From assembly GCA_002013415.1 (NCBI GenBank), contig MAEX01000008.1:1-64000 (forward strand): a stretch of DNA of 64,000 nt. The letters are read 5' to 3'. A program made the position numbers and the translations under genes. The number at the start of each line of letters is the position of its first letter. Positions within the stretch are counted from its first letter, which is position 1. The notes beneath the pieces are model-generated. The model was given only the letters and a program-made list of their open reading frames with translations. It was not told the origin of the DNA and made no database searches. This DNA is from Mycobacterium sp. D16Q14 (GTDB lineage Bacteria > Actinomycetota > Actinomycetes > Mycobacteriales > Mycobacteriaceae). Of this stretch, positions 40,150-48,956 are shown piece by piece.

Positions 40150-43100
40150 GTGAACACCACAATATTCATTCGTCGGCCTCGGCTTGCGGTGCCTCGTGTT
40201 CCGGGTGGCGAGGTCAATGTGCAGCCACCGCCGGAGATTCCGCGGCCGGTGCCATCGCCGATCATCGCCAAGATCATGCCGCTGGTCATGGTGGTGGCAA
40301 TGGTGGGCATGATTGCCTTCTTCGTCACCTCGGGGAGTCTGGGTGGCGGCTCGGGCGGCGGGATGATGCGCAGCCCGATGTTCATGCTGTTCCCGATCAT
40401 GATGATGGTCTCGATGGTCAGCATGGTCTCCAACAGCGGCGGCAAGGGAGCCAAGACCAGCGAAATCAACGAGGACCGCAAGGATTACCTGCGGTACCTC
40501 GAAGTGGTGCGCAAGAACGTCACCGATACCGGTGGTGCTCAGCGCAAGGCCCTGCTGTGGAACAACCCTGATCCGTCTGCGCTGTGGACGCTTGCCGGTG
40601 GCCGCCGGATGTGGGAGCGGCGTCCCGGCGACAGTGACTACTGCCATGTGCGTGTCGGGGTGGGGGATCAGCGTCTGGCCGCGCAGTTGGTGGCACCCGA
40701 GATCGGTCCGGTCGAAGAATTGGAGCCGGTGGCCTCCGTGGCGCTGCGCCGGTTTGTGCGGACACACTCGCTGGTGCCTGAGCTGCCGATCGCGTTGAAC
40801 CTGAGAGGTTTCGCGGCCGTCACCATCGATGGCTCACCCGAGGTCGCGCGAGGCATGTTGCGCGCCATGATTTGTCAGCTGGCGATGTTCCATGGGCCGG
40901 ACCAATTCCTGGTCGCGGCAGTGGTGAACCGGCATGCGGCCCCGCACTGGGACTGGCTCAAATGGCTTCCGCACGCACAGCATCCGACCGCGTTCGACGG
41001 CGTCGGCGCCAGCCGGCTGGTCTACCACTCGCTGGGTGAGGTCGAGGAGTCGTTGGCATCGCTCATCACTGAGCGTGAACGGTTCTCGCGGACCGCGCAG
41101 CCCTCTCCCGACCGGCCGCAGATCCTCATCATTGTCGACAGCGGCACGTTGATCGGTTCCGAACGCCTCATCATCGATCACGGCATCGACTCGGTGACCC
41201 TCGTCGAGATCGGCACCCGGGTGGACCCGCTCGCGGCCCGCCGCGGCATGCAATTGGAGCTGACCGATCGCGGCCTCGGGGCCAAGGGCAATGTGGGGTC
41301 CGAGGTCTTCGCCCACCCCGATCACCTCACCATCACCGAGGCAATGGCGTGCGCCCGCCGCATGGCGCCCTACCGGGTGCTCACCGGAGGTAGCGACGAG
41401 GTCCAGATCCAAACCGAGGTCAGTACGCGCTGGTCCGACATCGTGGGAATCGGTGATCCTGGGCTGCTTAACCCGGAAGTGGTGTGGCGCAACCGGGTTG
41501 GTCGTGACCGGCTCCGGGTGCCCATCGGGATCGCCGTCGACGGCACTCCCATGGAACTGGATATCAAGGAAGCAGCCGAGAACGGCATGGGCCCGCACGG
41601 ACTGTGCATCGGCGCCACCGGCTCGGGTAAATCGGAGTTCCTGCGCACACTGACGTTGGGCATGATCGCCACGCATTCGCCGGATGCCCTGAATCTCGTG
41701 CTCGTGGACTTCAAGGGTGGTGCGACGTTCCTGGGGCTGGACCGGGCACAGCATGTCGCGGCGATCATCACCAACCTCGCCGAAGAGGCAAATCTGGTGT
41801 CCCGTATGAAGGACGCGCTGGCCGGAGAGATGAACCGGCGCCAGGAGCTGCTGCGCGCCGCGGGCAACTTCGCCAACGTCACCGAGTACGAGCGCGCCCG
41901 TGCCGCCGGTGCGTCTCTCGCCCCACTGCCGGCACTCTTCATCATCGTCGACGAGTTCTCCGAACTGCTGAGCCAGCACCCGGATTTCGCGGAGCTGTTC
42001 GTCGCGATCGGCCGTCTGGGCCGGTCGCTGCACGTCCATCTGTTGCTCGCCTCGCAGCGTCTGGACGAAGGCCGCCTGCGCGGGCTGGAATCTCACCTGT
42101 CCTATCGGCTGTGTCTGAAGACGTTTTCGGCTAACGAGTCCCGCGCTGCGATTGGTGTCCCGGACGCCTACCACCTGCCCAACACCCCGGGTTCTTGCTA
42201 CCTCAAGGATGACTCGGGGGAGCTGACACGGTTCCAGACCTCCTATGTGTCCGGTGCGTATGTGCCGTACGGGCCGGCGCGTCGTGCGGTCTCCTCCGGC
42301 GGCACGGGCGCCGCGCCGCGGCTGTTCACCGCGGCGCCCGTGGCGCTGCAAATGCGCCCTGCGGAAATCGTGGAAGACGACACCCCCGCCGCGTCCGAAG
42401 GGGCGATCGGCCGGTCGGTCATCGACACGATCCTTGATCGCGTTGAAGGACACGGCAATCCAGCACACGAGGTGTGGCTGCCGCCGTTGGACGATTCGCC
42501 GACTCTCGGAGATCTGATTCCCCGTCACGGTCGCGCTGGCTTCGACGCGGTGGGCAGTTTGACCATCCCGATCGGAATCGTGGATCGGCCGTACGAGCAA
42601 CGGCGCGACCCGTACATCGTCGATCTGTCCGCCGCGGCGGGCAACGTCGCCATCGTCGGCGCACCCCAGTCCGGAAAGTCGATGGCGGTGCGCACGCTGG
42701 TGACATCGCTCGCGGTGACGCACAGTCCGGCGCAGGTGCAGTTCTATTGCCTGGACTTCGGAGGTGGCACGCTCACCTCGCTGGCGCAACTACCGCATGT
42801 CGGTTCGGTGGCCAGCCGGCTGGAGTCGGATCTGATCCGGCGTACGTTCGCCGAAATGCTGACGATTGTCAGGTCGCGCGAGAATGCCTTCCGCGCCTAC
42901 GGAATTGACTCGATGGCCGAGTACCGGCGACGCAAGGGTGCCGGTGACCCGCAGCTCGCGAGCGATCCATTCGGTGACGTGTTCTTCATCATCGATGGCT
43001 GGTCCACGGTCCGTCAGGAGTTCGAGGCGCTGGAGCCGCAGGTCACCGCGCTGGCGGCGCAGGGACTCGGTTTCGGTGTGCACACCGTAGTCACGGCATC

Positions 43101-44136
43101 ACGCTGGGCCGAGATCCGGCCCGCCCTGAAGGACCAGATCGGCACGCGCGTCGAGCTTCGCCTCGGTGATCCGCTGGACTCGGACTTCGACCGCAAGCTG
43201 GCACAGCTTGTTCCGGATGGCCGGCCAGGCCGGGGTATCACCCGCGACCGCCGGCACATGCTCATCGGACTGCCGCGTGTCGATAGCGTCTCGTCGAATC
43301 AGGACCTCGGTGAGGCGCTCGCCGCCGCGGCCGCCAGCATGCGGCAGCGCAGCTCGGCGGAGGCTCCGCAGGTTCGCATGTTGCCGCACAAGATCGATTA
43401 CGCCGCTCTGGTTCCACAGGCGCCCACGAACGATCTGCCAAACCTGCGCATCCTCGTTGGCATCAACGAGACGGAGTTGGCTCCGACGTACCTGGAATTC
43501 GGCGAGCAGCCGCACATGATGATCTTCGGCGACAGCGAGTGCGGCAAAACCGGGCTGTTGCGCACCATCTGCCGCGAGATTGTTCGGACCACTACGCCGC
43601 AGCAGGCGCAGCTGTTCATCGTGGACTTCCGTCGCACCTTGCTCGGTGTCGTCGAGACCGAACACCTGGCCAAGTACGCGATGTCGAGCGCCACCTTGGT
43701 CGATGAGGTGCCGGCGTTGATCGAACTCCTCAAATCCCGGATGCCGGGACCCGATGTCACACAGCAAGAGTTGCGTGACAGGTCCTGGTGGTCCGGCCCG
43801 GAGATCTACATCTTGGTCGACGATTACGACCTGGTGGCCCTGGCGAGTGGAAACCCACTGTTGCCGCTCGCGGAGTATCTGCCGCACTCCAAGGACATCG
43901 GGCTGCATGTTGTCATCGCGCGCCGCACCAGCGGCGCCTCACGAGCCATGTTCGAGCCGATGATGGCGCGCATGAAGGACCTCTCCTGCATCGGTTTGCA
44001 GATGAGCGGGAACAAGGACGAGGGTGTTCTGATCGGCACGGTTCGGCCGAGCGAGCAGCCGCCGGGTCGCGGCACTTTGGTCATGCGCTCGGGCGGCCAA
44101 CAACTGATCCAGGTTGCCTGGAGCGATCCGCAGTGA
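40150..44136 (+). CDS. eccC4: ESX-4 ATPase EccC4, three FtsK/SpoIIIE domains
   Basis: Motor ATPase of ESX-4. The 1328-aa product from GTG 40150 opens with FIRRPRLAVPRVPGGEVN, then two membrane helices (IIAKIMPLVMVVAMVGMIAF; MFMLFPIMMMVSMVSMV). Three nucleotide-binding domains follow: P-loops GATGSGKS at 488-495, GAPQSGKS at 837-844 and GDSECGKT at 1127-1134. Domain 1 has Walker B LFIIVDEFSELL; domains 2 and 3 have FIIDGWSTV and ILVDDYDLVA, without the usual Glu, as is common in EccC. The single-chain form is normal for ESX-4. It overlaps the next gene by 4 nt (GTGA). Confidence 0.96.
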   Translation: MNTTIFIRRPRLAVPRVPGGEVNVQPPPEIPRPVPSPIIAKIMPLVMVVAMVGMIAFFVTSGSLGGGSGGGMMRSPMFMLFPIMMMVSMVSMVSNSGGKGAKTSEINEDRKDYLRYLEVVRKNVTDTGGAQRKALLWNNPDPSALWTLAGGRRMWERRPGDSDYCHVRVGVGDQRLAAQLVAPEIGPVEELEPVASVALRRFVRTHSLVPELPIALNLRGFAAVTIDGSPEVARGMLRAMICQLAMFHGPDQFLVAAVVNRHAAPHWDWLKWLPHAQHPTAFDGVGASRLVYHSLGEVEESLASLITERERFSRTAQPSPDRPQILIIVDSGTLIGSERLIIDHGIDSVTLVEIGTRVDPLAARRGMQLELTDRGLGAKGNVGSEVFAHPDHLTITEAMACARRMAPYRVLTGGSDEVQIQTEVSTRWSDIVGIGDPGLLNPEVVWRNRVGRDRLRVPIGIAVDGTPMELDIKEAAENGMGPHGLCIGATGSGKSEFLRTLTLGMIATHSPDALNLVLVDFKGGATFLGLDRAQHVAAIITNLAEEANLVSRMKDALAGEMNRRQELLRAAGNFANVTEYERARAAGASLAPLPALFIIVDEFSELLSQHPDFAELFVAIGRLGRSLHVHLLLASQRLDEGRLRGLESHLSYRLCLKTFSANESRAAIGVPDAYHLPNTPGSCYLKDDSGELTRFQTSYVSGAYVPYGPARRAVSSGGTGAAPRLFTAAPVALQMRPAEIVEDDTPAASEGAIGRSVIDTILDRVEGHGNPAHEVWLPPLDDSPTLGDLIPRHGRAGFDAVGSLTIPIGIVDRPYEQRRDPYIVDLSAAAGNVAIVGAPQSGKSMAVRTLVTSLAVTHSPAQVQFYCLDFGGGTLTSLAQLPHVGSVASRLESDLIRRTFAEMLTIVRSRENAFRAYGIDSMAEYRRRKGAGDPQLASDPFGDVFFIIDGWSTVRQEFEALEPQVTALAAQGLGFGVHTVVTASRWAEIRPALKDQIGTRVELRLGDPLDSDFDRKLAQLVPDGRPGRGITRDRRHMLIGLPRVDSVSSNQDLGEALAAAAASMRQRSSAEAPQVRMLPHKIDYAALVPQAPTNDLPNLRILVGINETELAPTYLEFGEQPHMMIFGDSECGKTGLLRTICREIVRTTTPQQAQLFIVDFRRTLLGVVETEHLAKYAMSSATLVDEVPALIELLKSRMPGPDVTQQELRDRSWWSGPEIYILVDDYDLVALASGNPLLPLAEYLPHSKDIGLHVVIARRTSGASRAMFEPMMARMKDLSCIGLQMSGNKDEGVLIGTVRPSEQPPGRGTLVMRSGGQQLIQVAWSDPQ

Positions 44137-45512
44137 TCCTGGATCGCGACCCGCAGACAGGGACGCGGGTAGCGATTGAAGTGACCGAGACCGCCGTCCG
44201 GGCACGAACCGAGGACGGCATCCGGGAAGCCGGACATGCCGATGTCAGGTCGGCGGTCGCCGCACTCGACGACGAGACGGCGCTGCTACCCGGTCGCGTG
44301 GTTCCGTCTCGCGCACTCTGGGCCGCCCTGTTCGAGTCGTTGCTTACCGATCGGAATGCGCCGGTCCGCGTCGATTCCGTGCTGCTGATTTATCCGACGA
44401 CGTGGAGTTCCGGACGGCGCACGTTGTTGTCGAATGCGGCGCGGATGATGGCGGCGACGCTGACCGTGCGTTCGCGCGCTTTCGCCCTCGCCGAGCGCGG
44501 CGTGCGTGCCGATTTGTCGGGCCGCTCGCTCGTGGTGGTCGAGGTGTCGCCGGGCGAGGTCGCCGTCACCGTGGTGGGACACGGCTCTGCCGGCGAGCCG
44601 GCGTCGACGGTTCGTCATCTCGAAGAGCGGTCCTGGGAGACCAAAACGGCCGCAGATGTCGCGCGCGCTGTGGCGCGTGCTGTCGAGGAGGTGGTCCGCA
44701 GTGAACGGCCCGGAGTCGCCGCGATCCTTGTCGACTCGGCCGATAGTGAGATGGGCGAGGCGATCGTCGACGCGGTCGATCGGAGGGGCCTGACTCCCGG
44801 GGTATCGCAGGTTGCCGATGATGCGGTGTTCCGCGACGTCAGCCAATCGCCCCGTGTCTCGGCCTTCGTCGACGGGCCTGCCGACCAGCCCGCTAGCGCG
44901 AGACGGCCCGAATGGACACCCGCATCATCCGCCAGATCGGTTCCGCGACTTCCCGCGTGGTGGCCGGTTGCCGCGATTGGTCTGGCGGCCGCGGTCGTCG
45001 TGACGGGTGTGGTGTTGACGGTGGCCTCCACCCGGGCGCGGCAACCGTCACCGACGACTCCCGTGGTGGCGACATCGCTGCTGGTGGAGGGGAGTGTGCA
45101 GTTCATGGTGCCCGCCGAGTGGGCGGTGCGACGTATCCCCGCGGGCGGTGCTGGTTCAGCACGGGTGGAGGTGATCTCGCCCACGGACCCCGAGGCGATC
45201 GTGCATATGACTCAGGTGCGGGTGAAGTCGACCCAAACCCTGGCATCAACCGCCGAGACGCTGCGAGTGGCCATGGAGAAGGAGCCGCTGGGGGTATTCA
45301 CGGACTTCAAGGCCGACGATCGCACAAACGGGCGGGCGGCGGTCACCTACACCGAGGTTCGCGAGGGCCATGACGTCGCGTGGGCCGTATTTCTGGACGA
45401 CAACCTGCGAATAGGCGTTGGCTGTCAGTTTAAGAAAGATAGCTATGGGTCTGTCCGGCAGGCCTGCGAACTGGCTATTCGAACGGCACATGCAGTACGA
45501 TCTGGTAGCTGA
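44133..45512 (+). CDS. type VII secretion-associated membrane protein (Rv3446c-like)
   Basis: The 459-aa product from GTG 44133 has an actin/Hsp70-like N-terminal half (VDSVLLIYPTTWSSGRRTLL; DLSGRSLVVVEVSPGEVAVT; GVAAILVDSAD). A membrane segment follows near residue 280 (VAAIGLAAAVVVTGVVLTVA), then an extracytoplasmic C-terminal domain. This is the TIGR03931 T7SS-associated family, always beside eccC4. The last ~40 codons lie in an AT-rich stretch with codons unlike the rest (AAA, TTT, TAT, AGC), adjoining the esxU promoter. Confidence 0.85.
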   Translation: MILDRDPQTGTRVAIEVTETAVRARTEDGIREAGHADVRSAVAALDDETALLPGRVVPSRALWAALFESLLTDRNAPVRVDSVLLIYPTTWSSGRRTLLSNAARMMAATLTVRSRAFALAERGVRADLSGRSLVVVEVSPGEVAVTVVGHGSAGEPASTVRHLEERSWETKTAADVARAVARAVEEVVRSERPGVAAILVDSADSEMGEAIVDAVDRRGLTPGVSQVADDAVFRDVSQSPRVSAFVDGPADQPASARRPEWTPASSARSVPRLPAWWPVAAIGLAAAVVVTGVVLTVASTRARQPSPTTPVVATSLLVEGSVQFMVPAEWAVRRIPAGGAGSARVEVISPTDPEAIVHMTQVRVKSTQTLASTAETLRVAMEKEPLGVFTDFKADDRTNGRAAVTYTEVREGHDVAWAVFLDDNLRIGVGCQFKKDSYGSVRQACELAIRTAHAVRSGS

Positions 45513-45543
45513 CAAGATTGCTGAAAAAAAGTTTGAAAAAGAT

Positions 45544-45574
45544 GGAACCGATCTGACGATAGGGCCATCGTATG
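45544..45574 (+). promoter_or_regulatory. ECF-sigma-type promoter upstream of esxU-esxT
   Basis: The -35 GGAACC (45544-45549), a 19-nt gap and CGTATG (45569-45574) lie just after the stop of the T7SS-associated gene. The A-rich tract and core AAAAAGATGGAACCG (45536-45550) recur exactly at 51626-51640 before the EspC-like gene, with TCGTA at the same distance. The GGAAC/CGT pairing is the ECF type; the SigM consensus I recall is GGAAC, 16-18 nt, CGTC, so the spacing here is about 2 nt longer. The leader to esxU would be ~75 nt with a strong AGGGAGGA site. Confidence 0.65.
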
Positions 45575-45654
45575 TAGTTGTAAGGACAAAACCGGCCAGA
45601 AACCGGAAGTCACACCCGTGACTGGCCGGGCCTGGGGACAAGGGAGGACACGAA

Positions 45655-45933
45655 GTGGCTGTTTTTCAGAATGACCTGGCGTTGCTCGATTCCACGGCTA
45701 AGAAGATCGACGGCAAGTACCAGGAGTTCACTGCGATGCAGTCCCAGCTGCGGGATCGCGTAGCGGTGGGTACCAGCACTTGGCAGGGTCAGGCGCGGCA
45801 TGCCTTTGATGAGGCGATGGCCCGTTTCGATCAGGAGATGGGCGACATCCAGAAGGTGCTCTTGCAGATCCACGACACCATGGACTCGAACAAGCGCCGC
45901 ATCCAGGAGATGGACGAGAGCCAGACCTTCTAG
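45655..45933 (+). CDS. esxU: WXG100 protein EsxU
   Basis: 92-aa helical-hairpin protein of the ESAT-6/CFP-10 family, secreted as a heterodimer by ESX-4. Trp43-Gln-Gly45 (GTSTWQGQARHAFDEAMARF) is the WXG turn. The C-terminal helix ends MDESQTF. GTG 45655 is preceded by AGGGAGGA at 45641-45648. Gene order after eccC4 matches esxU then esxT in M. tuberculosis. Confidence 0.93.
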   Translation: MAVFQNDLALLDSTAKKIDGKYQEFTAMQSQLRDRVAVGTSTWQGQARHAFDEAMARFDQEMGDIQKVLLQIHDTMDSNKRRIQEMDESQTF

Positions 45934-45982
45934 GCGTCTCGTAATAGTCATCAAAGACATCACATAGCAAAGGGGATTGACC

Positions 45983-46270
45983 ATGCAGATTACTTACAAC
46001 CACGGCGAGATCGACGCGCTGGTTGCCGATGTCAAGGGCATCATCAACAAGTTCCAAGCCGGCCTCGAGGAGCTGCAGCACGACATTCAGCCCCTCGTCC
46101 AGCAGGCCGAGGGCCAGGAAGCGACTGCGTACCAGGAGTACCAGAAGGCTTGGCACCAGTCCGCCGAGGACCTCAACCAGATCCTGACCCAGCTTAACTC
46201 CAAGGTTGACCAGGGTAACCAGGACGCGCAGCACACCGACCAGAGCGCTGCGGGTGCCTGGCACGGCTAA
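45983..46270 (+). CDS. esxT: WXG100-family partner EsxT, WXG turn lacks Trp
   Basis: The 95-aa product starts MQITYNHGEIDALVADVKGI. ATG 45983 is preceded by AAGGGGA; a TTG at 45977 is less likely. The two-helix pattern and AWHQSAEDLNQILTQLNSKV match EsxT. At the turn, where M. tuberculosis EsxT (as I recall it) has a Trp, this protein reads Ala42-Glu-Gly44, so the WXG tryptophan is replaced while the glycine is kept. It should dimerise with EsxU. A strong terminator follows 25 nt later. Confidence 0.9.
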   Translation: MQITYNHGEIDALVADVKGIINKFQAGLEELQHDIQPLVQQAEGQEATAYQEYQKAWHQSAEDLNQILTQLNSKVDQGNQDAQHTDQSAAGAWHG

Positions 46271-46295
46271 ATCGCCGACGGTTATTTTCAAGACC

Positions 46296-46341
46296 CTGTG
46301 GGGCCTTGGTGGAGGAGAGCCACCAAGGCCCCACAGTTTTT
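46296..46341 (+). terminator. Rho-independent terminator of the ESX-4 esxUT unit
   Basis: A perfect 17-bp stem (46296-46312 with 46320-46336, GGGGCCTTGGTGG paired with CCACCAAGGCCCC at its core) closes a 7-nt loop and is followed by TTTTTG. One of the strongest intrinsic terminators in the window, insulating esxUT from rplM. Confidence 0.93.
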
Positions 46342-46387
46342 GTATGAGTGTACGAAGGTTGGACGACAGGACGGGATCGACCGCGTT

Positions 46388-46417
46388 TTGACCTGCGGTG
46401 ACGTGGCCCGGTAAGCT
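46388..46417 (+). promoter_or_regulatory. candidate promoter of rplM-rpsI and its long leader
   Basis: TTGACC (46388-46393), an 18-bp spacer and TAAGCT (46412-46417) form a housekeeping-type promoter. The leader to the rplM GTG at 46561 would be about 135 nt and contains short inverted repeats (GTGCG/CGCAC at about 46428-46446; CTCGG/CCGAG near 46453-46476). These could fold into an autoregulatory structure, but no known L13-leader class is recognised. Confidence 0.5.
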
Positions 46418-46560
46418 TCACCGCTGGCGTGCGGTATGTCATCGCACACGAGGCTCGGGTCACCACTGGTCGCCGAGATCAACCTCCACCGTTCGCCACG
46501 ACCAGCGCTCCGAACGGCAGAAACCGTCCGGGGATCCACCCGAGTAGACAAGGAAAGACT

Positions 46561-47004
46561 GTGCCTACCTACACGCCGAAGGCGGGTGACATCACCACTA
46601 GCTGGTATGTCATCGATGCCACGGATGTAGTACTCGGCCGTCTTGCCGTTCAAGCAGCTACCCTGCTGCGCGGTAAGCACAAGCCGACCTACGCCCCCCA
46701 TGCCGATGGTGGCGATTTCGTCGTCATCATCAATGCCGAGAAGATTGCCCTGAGTGGCAAGAAGCTCACCGACAAGTTCGCCTACCGTCACTCGGGTTAC
46801 CCGGGCGGCCTGCGCAAGCGCAGCATCGGCGAGCAGCTCGCGAAGTTCCCCACCCGCACGGTGGAGAAGGCAATCATCGGCATGCTGCCCAAGAACAAGC
46901 TTGGCCGTCAGATCGAGCGCAAGCTCAAGGTGTACGCCGGCCCCGAGCACCCGCACGGCGCGCAGCAGCCGATCCCGTTCGAGATTAAGCAGGTGGCTCA
47001 GTGA
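46561..47004 (+). CDS. rplM: 50S ribosomal protein L13
   Basis: 147-aa early-assembly protein. From GTG 46561 it reads [20 protein letters not shown] and ends [13 protein letters not shown], the mycobacterial L13 ends. A GGAAAG site precedes the start; the open frame to 46429 has no homology. It overlaps rpsI by 4 nt (GTGA). Confidence 0.97.
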   Translation: MPTYTPKAGDITTSWYVIDATDVVLGRLAVQAATLLRGKHKPTYAPHADGGDFVVIINAEKIALSGKKLTDKFAYRHSGYPGGLRKRSIGEQLAKFPTRTVEKAIIGMLPKNKLGRQIERKLKVYAGPEHPHGAQQPIPFEIKQVAQ

Positions 47005-47510
47005 CCGATATCGCCGAAGAGCAGACCCCCGAAGACAACGCGGAAGCCACAGTGGAGGCGGTCGTCGAGGAAACTGCCGACGAAACAGTCGTCAAGGCCG
47101 CTCCTCGTAGCCCCATTGTGATCGACAAGCCCATTCAGACCGTTGGCCGCCGTAAGGAGGCTGTCGTCCGCGTCCGCCTCGTTCCCGGCACCGGCAAGTT
47201 CTTCCTGGATGGCCGCACCCTGGAGGAGTACTTCCCGAACAAGGTGCACCAGCAGCTCATCAAGGCGCCGCTGGTTTCCGTCAACCGTGTGGACAGCGTG
47301 GACATCTACGCTCACCTGACCGGCGGCGGCCCTTCGGGCCAGGCTGGCGCACTGCGTCTTGCCATCGCGCGTGCACTCATCATCGTGGAGCCCGAGGACC
47401 GTCCGGTGCTGAAGAAGGCCGGTTTCCTTACTCGTGACCCGCGTGCGATCGAGCGCAAGAAGTACGGTCTCAAGAAGGCCCGTAAGGCGCCTCAGTACTC
47501 GAAGCGCTGA
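47001..47510 (+). CDS. rpsI: 30S ribosomal protein S9
   Basis: 169-aa protein whose C-terminal tail contacts P-site tRNA. A ~40-residue acidic N-terminal extension ([20 protein letters not shown]) precedes the conserved core: [40 protein letters not shown] and the basic end [17 protein letters not shown]. Coupled to rplM. Confidence 0.97.
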   Translation: MTDIAEEQTPEDNAEATVEAVVEETADETVVKAAPRSPIVIDKPIQTVGRRKEAVVRVRLVPGTGKFFLDGRTLEEYFPNKVHQQLIKAPLVSVNRVDSVDIYAHLTGGGPSGQAGALRLAIARALIIVEPEDRPVLKKAGFLTRDPRAIERKKYGLKKARKAPQYSKR

Positions 47511-47530
47511 TCGATTCTGTTCGTCCGCGT

Positions 47531-47565
47531 ATTGCGCCGGCACACAACCTGTGTGTCGGCGCAAT
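47531..47565 (+). terminator. hairpin after rpsI
   Basis: Arms 47531-47545 and 47551-47565 pair over 15 bp (ATTGCGCCGGCACAC with its complement, one G-T pair) around a 5-nt loop. No T-tract follows, so it is an I-shaped mycobacterial-type terminator candidate. Confidence 0.7.
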
Positions 47566-47612
47566 CGCGTTATTGGGCCAGTTTGGTGTGAGAAATTTAA
47601 GGAATGGGCACG

Positions 47613-48956
47613 GTGTCTGACGTTCTTCGCGCAAGCGGCTCATCACTATTCGGCACTGACGGCGTTCGCGGTGTCGCGAATGCCGAGCTGACGGCCGAAC
47701 TGGCGGTCGCGTTGGGATCGGCCGCGGCGCGCTCGTTGACCAACGGGCGCGCCACCGCGGTCGTGGGCCGCGATCCGCGCGCGAGCGGCGAGATGTTGGA
47801 GGCGGCGGTCGTCGCGGGTATCGCAGCAGAAGGTGTCGATGTGCTCCGGGTCGGTGTGCTTCCCACTCCGGCGGTGGCGTATCTGACGGGCGCGTATGGC
47901 GCGGCCTTCGGCGTCATGATCTCGGCCTCGCATAACCCCATGCCCGACAACGGCATCAAGATTTTCGGCGCCGGCGGTCACAAGCTCGACGACTCTGCCG
48001 AGAACGCCATCGAGGCCCAGCTGGACACTCCTGCGGCACGTCCCACCGGTGCGGGAATCGGCCGCGTGCGCGATGCTGTCGACGCACTGGACCGGTACTT
48101 GCATCATGTCGCCAATGCCGCGACCCGCCCGCTGAGCGGAGTCACCGTGGTGGTCGACTGCGCACACGGGGCGGCTTCCGACGCGGCCCCGCTGGCCTAC
48201 CGGGCTGCGGGTGCTCACGTGATAGACATCAACGCCGACCCGGATGGGCTCAATATCAACGACGGTTGTGGGTCAACGCATCTCGGCCCATTGCGGGCCG
48301 CGGTGAAGACACACAATGCCCATCTCGGGCTTGCGCATGACGGCGACGCCGACCGGTGTCTCGCGGTGGATGCCGACGGAAACGTCATCGATGGTGACGC
48401 CATCATGGTGGTGCTCGCCGCGGCGATGGCCGAAGACGGTGAGCTCACCGATAACACCCTGGTCACCACGGTGATGAGCAATCAGGGGCTACATATCGCC
48501 ATGCGCGCCGCAGGCATCGATGTCAAGGTGACCGCCGTCGGCGACCGTTATGTGCTGGAGGAGCTACGTGCGGGCCGATTCGCGCTGGGCGGTGAACAAT
48601 CCGGTCATATCGTGCTGCCTTCCCTGGCCACTACCGGAGACGGCATAGTGACAGGCTTGCGACTCATGTCCAGGATGGCGCAAACCGGTAAGTCCTTGGC
48701 CACCCTCGCGTCCGCGATGCGTAGCCTGCCTCAAACGCTCATCAACGTGCCGGTCTCGGACAAGCACACGGTGGCGCAGGCACCCGAGGTACTCGCCGCC
48801 GTTGCCGCAGTGGAGTCCGAGCTCGCGGGTAACGGCCGAATCCTGTTGCGTCCCTCCGGAACCGAGCAGCTGGTCCGCGTCATGGTCGAGGCGGATGAGC
48901 AGTCGACGGCCCAACGTCTGGCGGAGCGGGTGGCTGAAGTGGTCGGCGCGGTCTAA
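47613..48956 (+). CDS. glmM: phosphoglucosamine mutase
   Basis: Converts glucosamine-6-P to glucosamine-1-P for UDP-GlcNAc and peptidoglycan. The product is 447 aa from GTG 47613, which is 9 nt after AAGGA; the ATG at 47604 abuts that AAGGA, leaving no spacing. Signature residues are [16 protein letters not shown] at the N-terminus, the phosphoserine loop [14 protein letters not shown] (Ser106), metal-binding [12 protein letters not shown] and the C-terminal [14 protein letters not shown]. With glmS ~6 kb downstream it provides two steps of the same pathway. Confidence 0.96.
   Translation: MSDVLRASGSSLFGTDGVRGVANAELTAELAVALGSAAARSLTNGRATAVVGRDPRASGEMLEAAVVAGIAAEGVDVLRVGVLPTPAVAYLTGAYGAAFGVMISASHNPMPDNGIKIFGAGGHKLDDSAENAIEAQLDTPAARPTGAGIGRVRDAVDALDRYLHHVANAATRPLSGVTVVVDCAHGAASDAAPLAYRAAGAHVIDINADPDGLNINDGCGSTHLGPLRAAVKTHNAHLGLAHDGDADRCLAVDADGNVIDGDAIMVVLAAAMAEDGELTDNTLVTTVMSNQGLHIAMRAAGIDVKVTAVGDRYVLEELRAGRFALGGEQSGHIVLPSLATTGDGIVTGLRLMSRMAQTGKSLATLASAMRSLPQTLINVPVSDKHTVAQAPEVLAAVAAVESELAGNGRILLRPSGTEQLVRVMVEADEQSTAQRLAERVAEVVGAV

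Noticed and set aside
40834..42789. 651-codon minus-strand open frame inside eccC4
   Set aside because: Antisense to a strongly conserved ATPase gene; composition is typical of shadow frames.
45418..45621. 67-codon open frame overlapping the end of the T7SS-associated gene and running toward esxU
   Set aside because: It contains the ECF-type promoter, starts on a TTG within a clear gene, has no ribosome-binding site and no recognisable protein pattern.
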